DNA from: Chloroflexota bacterium
GTDB lineage: Bacteria > Chloroflexota > Dehalococcoidia > SM23-28-2 > RBG-16-64-32
DNA length: 5,978 nucleotides
Reading direction: 5' to 3'
Assembly: GCA_016190405.1 (NCBI GenBank)
Contig: JACPQO010000139.1
Span: 1 to 5,978 of the forward strand
Shown: piece by piece, positions 1 through 4,793 of the stretch
How the letters are laid out: the number at the start of each line of letters is the position of its first letter
How positions within the stretch are numbered: position 1 is the stretch's first letter
Made by a program: the position numbers and the translations under genes
The notes under the pieces: generated by a model
What the model was told of the DNA's origin: nothing
Seen by the model: only the letters and a program-made list of their open reading frames with translations
The model's database searches: none

Positions 1-620
1 CCTCCCAGCGTTCCATCGGCAACGCCTGCGACATCGATCCGGGTGAGCCGATCGTGCCCCACACCCGCCATCTCCAGAAGAAGGAGCCAAATCCCACCCT
101 CACCCGCCGCCAACCGATCTACGTGGACCACGACTGGTACCTGGAGCTGGGCGAGGAGTTCGCCTGCCACAAGGATGCCCTCAAGGCGGGCGGTGACTAC
201 CCGCTCCAGGTGACGGGCGGTCACGCCCGCTGGAGCATCCACTCCATGTGGGCGGATAGCCCCCTGCTCCTGCGGCTCCAGCGCGGCGAGCCTGTCATGT
301 TCATGAGCCCGCCCGACGCCGAGCGGAGAGGCGTGGTGGATGGCGACCGGGTGGAGGTCTACAACGACGTGGGTTCATTTGAAATCCAAGCCGTCGTATC
401 GCCGGCGGTGAGGCCGGGACAAGCAATGATCTACCACAGTTGGGAGAACTACCAGTTCAAGCAGTGGAAGCAGTTCCAGCAGGTGATGCCCACGCCCTTC
501 AACCCGGTGGAGTTCGCGCCGGCCGGGGCCGAGTACCCCAACGTCCGCGGCATGTACGCCACCGGCTATCCCGGCCTGAGCGACCGCGACACCCGGGTAG
601 AGGTCCGGAAGGCAGGCTGA
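1..620 (+). CDS. Molybdopterin oxidoreductase catalytic (alpha) subunit, type II DMSO reductase family, C-terminal part
   Basis: This is the last 205 residues of a gene that begins before the window; the frame is open from base 3 and ends at TGA 618-620. The visible part is the C-terminal domain that binds the molybdopterin guanine dinucleotide cofactor. It carries TGGHARWSIHSMW (visible residues 71-83), LRLQRGEPVMFMSPPDA, a DGDRVEVYND turn and YHSWENYQFK (144-153). From memory of the family, this pattern resembles the ethylbenzene dehydrogenase, steroid C25 dehydrogenase and selenate/chlorate reductase branch, whose alpha subunits are usually 900 residues or more. Such enzymes are typically periplasmic heterotrimers with an iron-sulfur beta subunit and a haem b gamma subunit. 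The 4Fe-4S motif, Tat signal and molybdenum ligand all lie outside the window, so the substrate cannot be decided. The GTG at 54 is an internal valine, not a start. No beta subunit follows; an alcohol dehydrogenase does. Confidence 0.86.
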   Translation, partial: SQRSIGNACDIDPGEPIVPHTRHLQKKEPNPTLTRRQPIYVDHDWYLELGEEFACHKDALKAGGDYPLQVTGGHARWSIHSMWADSPLLLRLQRGEPVMFMSPPDAERRGVVDGDRVEVYNDVGSFEIQAVVSPAVRPGQAMIYHSWENYQFKQWKQFQQVMPTPFNPVEFAPAGAEYPNVRGMYATGYPGLSDRDTRVEVRKAG

Positions 621-622
621 CC

Positions 623-628
623 GGAAGA
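623..628 (+). promoter_or_regulatory. Ribosome binding site for the alcohol dehydrogenase TTG start
   Basis: GGAAGA lies six bases before the TTG at 635, a good Shine-Dalgarno distance. It supports TTG 635 over an upstream in-frame ATG at 440. It sits just after the stop of the preceding gene, which fits translation from a shared transcript. Confidence 0.55.
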
Positions 629-634
629 ACCGGG

Positions 635-1732
635 TTGCGAACGAGAGCGGCCGTACTGCACAAATTCAACGAACCTCTGGTCGTCGAGGACATAGAGGTA
701 GGTGAGCCCCGGGCCGGGGAGGTCCTGGTTAGTGTCGTCGCCACCGGCATCTGCCATTCGGACCTCAGCGCCTACCACGGCCACTACTTCAGCCCCCTGC
801 CCATCATCTTGGGCCACGAAGGCGCGGGCACTGTCGAGGCCGTGGGCCCCGGGGTGACCAGGGTCAAGCCGGGCGATCCCGTTGTCCTGAGCGTCATCTG
901 GGGCTGTGGCCAGTGCGGACAGTGCCTCCAGGGAAGGCCCTTCCGTTGCCAGATGCTGCTGTCCTCCGGGGCCGCTCGGGGAGCCATGCCCGACGGCACA
1001 AAACGCTTCCGCAAGGACGGCCAGGAGATCTGCCACTTCTTCTGCCAGTCCTCCTTCGCCCAGCACACGGTGGCGCCGGAGAGGCTGGCAGTAAAGGTGC
1101 CGGCAGACGTGCCCCTGGAGAAGCTGGGGCCCCTGGGCTGTGGGGTACAGACAGGCGCCGGCGCGGTCCTGAACGTAGCCAAGGTAGGGCTGGGCGAGAG
1201 CGTGGCCGTCTTTGGTTGTGGCGGCGTCGGCCTCAGCGCCGTCATGGCCGCCAGGCTAGCGCGGGCGTCCCCTATCATCGCTATCGACCTGGTCGACAGC
1301 CGGCTGGAGCTGGCCAGAGAGCTGGGAGCCACGCACGCCGTCAACGCTGCTGAGGCCAACCCCGTGGCGAAGATCAGGGAGATAACCGGCGGCGGCGCCG
1401 ACTACGCCTTCGAGTGCATCGGCAACGTACAGACAATCCGCCAGGCCGTAGACTGCCTGCGCATGGGCGGCGCCGCCGTCATCACGGGCGCGCCTCCCCT
1501 GGGGACGGAAGTAAACCTGAGCGCGATGACGCTCATGACCACCCGCATCCTGGGCAACCTGGGCGGTGAGGGAGTCCCCGACGTCTTCATACCCAGCCTC
1601 ATCGACCTGTGGCGCCGGGGCGAGTTCCCCTACGACCGCATGACCACCAAGACCTACGGCCTGGAGCAGATCAACGAGGCCATCGCGGATATGGAGCGGG
1701 GAACGGTGGTCAAGCCCCTCATCGTTTACTGA
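635..1732 (+). CDS. Zinc-dependent alcohol dehydrogenase (medium-chain dehydrogenase/reductase family)
   Basis: A 365-residue cytoplasmic NAD-linked alcohol dehydrogenase, oxidising an alcohol to an aldehyde or ketone. From the TTG start, probable catalytic zinc ligands are C40 (GICHSD), H61-E62 (GHEGAG) and C169 (PLGCGVQTG). The structural zinc loop has C91, C94, C97 and C105 in C-x2-C-x2-C-x7-C spacing. The Rossmann fold shows GCGGVG (194-199), with D218 at the end of the second strand, which favours NAD over NADP. Length matches the class III/aryl-alcohol dehydrogenase group. Start choice: MRTRAAVLHKF is a typical N-terminus for this group, whereas the reading back to ATG 440 gives family-unlike sequence overlapping the previous gene. 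The gene starts 14 bases after the molybdoenzyme stop, so the two are probably co-transcribed, and the enzyme may oxidise the alcohol that one makes. Extra cysteines C133 and C137 lie in the lobe after the structural zinc. The actual substrate is unknown. Confidence 0.93.
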   Translation: MRTRAAVLHKFNEPLVVEDIEVGEPRAGEVLVSVVATGICHSDLSAYHGHYFSPLPIILGHEGAGTVEAVGPGVTRVKPGDPVVLSVIWGCGQCGQCLQGRPFRCQMLLSSGAARGAMPDGTKRFRKDGQEICHFFCQSSFAQHTVAPERLAVKVPADVPLEKLGPLGCGVQTGAGAVLNVAKVGLGESVAVFGCGGVGLSAVMAARLARASPIIAIDLVDSRLELARELGATHAVNAAEANPVAKIREITGGGADYAFECIGNVQTIRQAVDCLRMGGAAVITGAPPLGTEVNLSAMTLMTTRILGNLGGEGVPDVFIPSLIDLWRRGEFPYDRMTTKTYGLEQINEAIADMERGTVVKPLIVY

Positions 1733-1827
1733 ACGACGGGGCCGCGGGCCACCGAGGCGGGGCTAGTGTTGTGAATCAAACGCCGGACCGGCCCAGTTGT
1801 CATCCTTGGGGAGAGAGGAAGGGTAGT

Positions 1828-1920
1828 GCCATTGCGAGGAGCGAAGCGACGAAGCAATCTCGGCACGCCATCCACGCTCCGAGATTGCCACGGCTCGCCG
1901 TCGGCGAGCCTCGCAATGAC
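1828..1920. repeat. Palindromic interspersed repeat (CATTGCGAGG / GCAATCTC family, MITE- or REP-like)
   Basis: A 93-base imperfect palindrome between two convergent genes. The outer arms are CATTGCGAGG (1830-1839) and CCTCGCAATG (1909-1918). The inner arms are GCAATCTCGG (1854-1863) and CCGAGATTGC (1879-1888), around a 15-base loop. Each half is also bounded by its own ATTGC/GCAAT pair (1831-1835 with 1854-1858, and 1884-1888 with 1913-1917). The right half contains a perfect 8-base stem, GGCTCGCC / GGCGAGCC (1892-1899, 1903-1910), with loop GTC. The middle of the left half (AGCGAAGCGACGAA) does not match the right half. I recognise the motif as a dispersed non-coding repeat of many bacterial genomes; it is often mis-translated as peptides like 'ARSEATKQS' or 'GEPRNDN', both of which appear here in one + frame. 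No transposase is present. In RNA from either strand it could fold and act as a two-way terminator, but there is no clear U-tract. Confidence 0.82.
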
Positions 1921-1947
1921 AACTCGCCGGAGTTCTGATTCAGGACA

Positions 1948-3261
1948 CTAAAAGACGACGTTCTGGTCCCGCAGGCGTCGAATGTCGTCCGGGCCATACC
2001 CGGCCCAGGTCAGGATCTCGTCGGTGTGCTGGCCCAGGGTCGGCGCCGAGTTCCCGATGGCCATGGGCGTCTCCTCGAAGAGGATGGGGAACCCCAGCAC
2101 CCGTACCGGGCCCGACCACGGGTCCTCGTGGTCCACAATCATCTGGTTGAGCCGGTGCTGCTCGCTATCGAAGATCTCCAGCACGTTCAGGATCGGTCCG
2201 CAGGCCACTTCCCTCTCGTCCAGATAGGCCAGCCACTCGTCCGTCGTCTTGGTCAGGAACTTCGCCTCGGCGTCGGCGGGCAGGTTCTTGAAACGCCCGA
2301 TGGATTCGGGGGTCATGATGGACTGGAGGGTGGCGCCCGGCTCGAAGCGGGGGTCCCCCAGCTCCAGCGCCTGGTTAAACCTTCGCTGCTGGCGCGCGTT
2401 GAGGCAGCCGATGGCGATGTACGAGTCCTTGGTGTGGTAGGTCCGGTAGTACACCGAGAGAATCAGGGCCATGGCGGCGCCGCCGGCCCCGACAATGGGC
2501 TGCCCGCCGATGCCTGTGGCCGTGGTGTCCAGCACGTCGCCGTACGGCACGCCCTGGGCCACCATTTGCCTGACCCCCTCCAGCGTCGCCGCCCGCCACT
2601 CCCGGTCGTCGCGCTCCACCGAGACGAGCCGCAGGATGTTCTGCAGGACGACGCCCGCCATCATCGATGTGCTGACGGCCTGAGGGCGCCCCGTTGCCTT
2701 CTTGTGGTACAGCGCCGCCACGATGCCCAGCGCCTCCAGCAGGAAGCCGGTCACATCGGCGATGGGCACGGTCTCGGGCGCCGGCAGGCGCTCATTCCTC
2801 CGGTCGACCACCATGGAGCCGCCGCCGCCCTGAGCGATGATGTCGAAGCCCAGCCGGTGCCGGTGCGGCCCCAGCTCGCCGTAGGCGCTCACCGTGCTGT
2901 AGATGAGGTCCGGGTTCACCTTTCGGAACGTCTCGCGGTCCATCTTCAGCTTCTCGGCGACCCCCGGGCGATAGTTCTGCGCCACCACCTCGCTTCGCCT
3001 GGCGATGGCGTATACGATCTCGCGGCCCTCAGGCTTCTCCAGGTCGACGCTGATACTGCGCTTGCTGCGGCCGATGTTCAGGCTGACCCGCATGCGGTCG
3101 GTGCCATCGGGGTTGACAGGCATGCCCGGCACCGGCGGTTCAGGCGGCGGCTCCACCCGGATGATAGTGGCGCCCATGTCGCCCAGGAGCATAGTGCCGC
3201 CCGGCCCGGCCAACTGCTGCGTCAGGTCCAGGATCGTCACGCCTGCCAGTGGGCCAGCCAT
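1948..3261 (-). CDS. CaiB/BaiF family III CoA-transferase
   Basis: A 437-residue cytoplasmic enzyme that moves CoA from one acyl-CoA to another carboxylic acid through aspartyl-anhydride and thioester intermediates. The N-terminus (LAGVTILDLTQQLAGPGGTM, then LLGDMGATIIRVEPP) is the family nucleotide-binding fold. SKRSISVDLEKPEGRE (66-81), NYRPGV, GFDIIAQGGGGS (138-149) and ADVTGFLLEALGI (168-180) follow. D169 in the last falls where the catalytic aspartate of formyl-CoA transferase lies. GIGGQP (250-255) matches the flexible glycine loop, and APTLGQHTDEIL (407-418) is the conserved C-terminal motif. It is slightly longer than the usual 390-410 residues. ATG 3261 is well supported by GGAGG at 3268-3272, six bases away. 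It lies 79 bases downstream of the enoyl-CoA hydratase gene on the same strand, so the two probably form one operon. A CGCGC/GCGCG hairpin (3282-3296) sits in that gap. The acid and CoA donor cannot be read from sequence. Confidence 0.93.
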   Translation of the reverse strand: MAGPLAGVTILDLTQQLAGPGGTMLLGDMGATIIRVEPPPEPPVPGMPVNPDGTDRMRVSLNIGRSKRSISVDLEKPEGREIVYAIARRSEVVAQNYRPGVAEKLKMDRETFRKVNPDLIYSTVSAYGELGPHRHRLGFDIIAQGGGGSMVVDRRNERLPAPETVPIADVTGFLLEALGIVAALYHKKATGRPQAVSTSMMAGVVLQNILRLVSVERDDREWRAATLEGVRQMVAQGVPYGDVLDTTATGIGGQPIVGAGGAAMALILSVYYRTYHTKDSYIAIGCLNARQQRRFNQALELGDPRFEPGATLQSIMTPESIGRFKNLPADAEAKFLTKTTDEWLAYLDEREVACGPILNVLEIFDSEQHRLNQMIVDHEDPWSGPVRVLGFPILFEETPMAIGNSAPTLGQHTDEILTWAGYGPDDIRRLRDQNVVF

Positions 3262-3340
3262 TTCACACCTCCGAGAGGACGCGCGCTATCGGCGCGAGTT
3301 CTTTGGGGAGCCGCGCCGGGGAAGGGCATGGGGCAACTGG

Positions 3341-4120
3341 TCACTCCCGTTGCCCTTGGCGAAAGATGTTGGCGTAGGTCGCCTGGCTGGCTGCCGCCCG
3401 TTGCATGGCCGCGGTCCGCTCTTCCGCCGTCGCCATCTTGGCGATGACCCGACGTTCCATCCGCAGGCCCGTGTGCAGGTCCACCTCCATCGCCTGGTTG
3501 GTCAGAAACTTGGCCGCCGCCAGGGCGTAGGCGGCCCTCTCGATGAACACCCGGGCCATCGCCTCACAGGCGCCCAGCAGGTCGGCCGCCGGCACCACCC
3601 GGTTGACCATCCCGATGCGCAGCGCCTCGTCCGCCGACAGCGGCAGACCGCTGAAGATCACCTCCTTGGCGAAGCCGCTGCCCACCAGCCGCGGCAGCCG
3701 CTGGGTGCCACCGGCCATGGGCAGGGCGCCGAAGCGGATCTCCGGCAGCCCCATCTGCGCGGTATCGGCCATAATGCGGATGTCGCAGGCCAGAGCGATC
3801 TCGCAGCCGCCCCCCATGGCCGCGCCGTTGATGGCGGCGATCACCGGGACGTCAACCTCCTCGATGTGCGATATGAAGTCGCGGCCGCCCCGGAAGGCGG
3901 CCAGCCCCCTGATCTCGCGCAGGTCGGCGCCACCGCAGAAGTGTTTGCCAGCGCCGGTCAGAATGACCACCCGCAGCTCGGGGTCGGCCGCTACCTCGTC
4001 CAGGACGTCGTTCATCTCGGACGCGAGTTGCGCGTTGATCGCATTGGCGCGGTCCGGACGGTGCAAGGTGACGTAGGCGATGCCTTCTCGCTTTTCAAAC
4101 AGGACCGTCTCGTAGGTCAT
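3341..4120 (-). CDS. Enoyl-CoA hydratase/isomerase (crotonase) family protein
   Basis: A 259-residue crotonase-fold protein, normal length for the family, probably adding water to a trans-2-enoyl-CoA in beta-oxidation. The oxyanion hole is formed by A65 in HFCGGADLREI and G104 in AMGGGCEIALACDI. The two glutamates that activate water in rat mitochondrial hydratase are both present: E107 (GGGCE) and E127 (GLPEIRFG). That favours a true hydratase over isomerase or hydrolase relatives, which often lack one. MAGGTQRLPRLVG (135-147) is the standard signature downstream. The C-terminal tail (from about 228, KMATAEERTAAMQRAAAS) departs from the usual 'F-x-T-x-D-x-x-E-G' pattern but keeps the helix and its length. 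ATG 4120 has GGGAGGG at 4126-4132, five bases upstream. It is the first gene after the predicted promoter and is followed by the CoA-transferase. The acyl chain specificity is unknown; related lyases in the same fold remain possible. Confidence 0.92.
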   Translation of the reverse strand: MTYETVLFEKREGIAYVTLHRPDRANAINAQLASEMNDVLDEVAADPELRVVILTGAGKHFCGGADLREIRGLAAFRGGRDFISHIEEVDVPVIAAINGAAMGGGCEIALACDIRIMADTAQMGLPEIRFGALPMAGGTQRLPRLVGSGFAKEVIFSGLPLSADEALRIGMVNRVVPAADLLGACEAMARVFIERAAYALAAAKFLTNQAMEVDLHTGLRMERRVIAKMATAEERTAAMQRAAASQATYANIFRQGQRE

Positions 4121-4183
4121 CGCTGCCCTCCCAGGACTTGTGCCTCAGTGACCGGCGGCTGGCTAATTCTAGTGGCGGGCCTG

Positions 4184-4212
4184 ATTAAAGACCTTTCCCA
4201 ACAGTCTGTCAA
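4184..4212 (-). promoter_or_regulatory. Sigma-70-type promoter for the enoyl-CoA hydratase / CoA-transferase operon
   Basis: Reading the - strand, a perfect -35 box TTGACA (4212 down to 4207) is followed by a 17-base spacer and TTTAAT (4189 down to 4184), one mismatch from the consensus -10 box. Transcription would start near 4177, giving a leader of about 57 bases before the hydratase ATG at 4120. The site lies in the only sizeable spacer upstream of these two genes, after the hairpins that end the suf genes. That position and the optimal spacing support it; no operator could be identified. Confidence 0.68.
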
Positions 4213-4267
4213 GGTCGCTGCCGGCCAGACGATGGTGAATCAAACAACGCAGCTCGCTCGTTGAAAT

Positions 4268-4283
4268 GACGCTCTAAAGCGTC
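4268..4283 (-). terminator. Distal hairpin after sufU, candidate terminator
   Basis: A perfect 6-base stem (GACGCT / AGCGTC) with a 4-base loop, about 35 bases past the sufU stop. On the - strand it is followed by ATTTC, a poor U-tract. The hairpin is clear, but its role in termination is only suggested by its place between sufU and the next promoter. Confidence 0.45.
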
Positions 4284-4296
4284 GTGGCCTGCGGAA

Positions 4297-4312
4297 CCAA
4301 GCCGACGCTTGG
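4297..4312 (-). terminator. Proximal hairpin just after the sufU stop, candidate terminator
   Basis: A perfect 6-base inverted repeat (CCAAGC / GCTTGG) with a 4-base loop starts five bases after the sufU stop codon. On the - strand it is followed only by TTCC, so an intrinsic terminator is not assured. It could instead protect the 3' end of the suf transcript. Confidence 0.45.
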
Positions 4313-4317
4313 AGTGG

Positions 4318-4791
4318 CTACTCCAGCGCCTCCAGCGCCTCCAGCGCCTCTTCCAACGTGTGCCAGGCCAGCGTAGCGCACTTCACCCGCACGGGGAACT
4401 TGCGCACCCCACTGAGCGCCTCCAGGTCGCCTAGGGCCTCGGGGTCGATCTCGGCGGAGCCCGTCATCATGGCCGTGAAGTCGTGTGACAGCGCCCGCGC
4501 GTCGGCCACCATCTTGCCCGCCACCGCCTCCGTCATCATGGAGGCGGACGACTGACTGATGGAGCAGCCGCTGCCGCGAAAGGCGACGTCCGTTATGCGG
4601 CCGTCCTCGACCCTCAGGCCTACCGTCACCTCGTCGCCGCACAGGGGGTTCAGCCCCTCGTGCGTCGCCGTGGGGTGCGCGAGAGAGCCGCGGTGTCGCG
4701 GGTGGCGGTAGTGATCTATGATGATCTCGCGGTAGAGGTCGTCGAGCTCGGCTTCCTGGCGAGCGTACTCTTCTTCGCGGGAAGGGGGCAT
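4318..4791 (-). CDS. sufU: SufU family iron-sulfur cluster assembly sulfurtransferase
   Basis: A 157-residue cytoplasmic partner of the SufS cysteine desulfurase. In Bacillus subtilis, SufU is a zinc-dependent acceptor of persulfide sulfur from SufS, passed on to the SufBCD scaffold. The fold signature LYREIIIDHYRHPRHRG (19-35) is followed by the metal-site residues C51 and D53 (NPLCGDEV), C76 (GSGCSIS) and C138 (VKCATLAW). The insertion between the last two cysteines, containing LGDLEALSGVRKFPVR, separates SufU from IscU. ATG 4791 lies two bases after the sufS stop; the region before it has no strong Shine-Dalgarno, so translation probably depends on coupling to sufS. An N-terminal extension of roughly 12 residues precedes the usual start. 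The protein ends in a repetitive EALEALEALE tail encoded by a 9-base tandem repeat. Two hairpins follow, so sufU is probably the last gene of the operon. Confidence 0.93.
   Translation of the reverse strand: MPPSREEEYARQEAELDDLYREIIIDHYRHPRHRGSLAHPTATHEGLNPLCGDEVTVGLRVEDGRITDVAFRGSGCSISQSSASMMTEAVAGKMVADARALSHDFTAMMTGSAEIDPEALGDLEALSGVRKFPVRVKCATLAWHTLEEALEALEALE
4321..4347. repeat. 9-base tandem repeat, three copies, inside the sufU 3' end
   Basis: Three exact copies of CTCCAGCGC on the + strand, with a further CTC after them. They encode repeated Glu-Ala-Leu on the - strand immediately before the sufU stop. Because the unit is a multiple of three, gain or loss of a copy would change tail length without shifting the frame. 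Confidence 0.9.
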
Positions 4792-4793
4792 CT

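Noticed and set aside
54..56. GTG as the start of the first gene
   Set aside because: The frame is open through the window edge and the protein upstream continues as part of a much larger molybdoenzyme.
1739..1750. GGCC/GGCC hairpin right after the dehydrogenase stop as a terminator
   Set aside because: The stem is only four bases and no U-tract follows; such matches are common in GC-rich DNA.
1609..1938. Small + strand open frame across the end of the dehydrogenase gene and the repeat
   Set aside because: Its translation includes the peptides typically produced by this palindromic repeat, so it is a repeat artefact and not a gene.
2026..3447. A 473-codon open frame on the + strand opposite the CoA-transferase
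   Set aside because: It lies antisense to a gene with clear family motifs, shows no recognisable domain, and is the kind of open shadow frame expected in GC-rich coding DNA.
3005..4264. A 419-codon open frame on the + strand opposite the enoyl-CoA hydratase
   Set aside because: It is antisense to an intact crotonase gene with all catalytic residues; its translation is histidine-, arginine- and glycine-rich low-complexity sequence with no motif.
4321..4347. CRISPR-like array
   Set aside because: The unit is 9 bases, has no spacers and lies inside a coding region.
4318..4791. IscU instead of SufU
   Set aside because: The insertion before the third cysteine and the VKCATLAW ending are SufU features, and it is paired with SufS.
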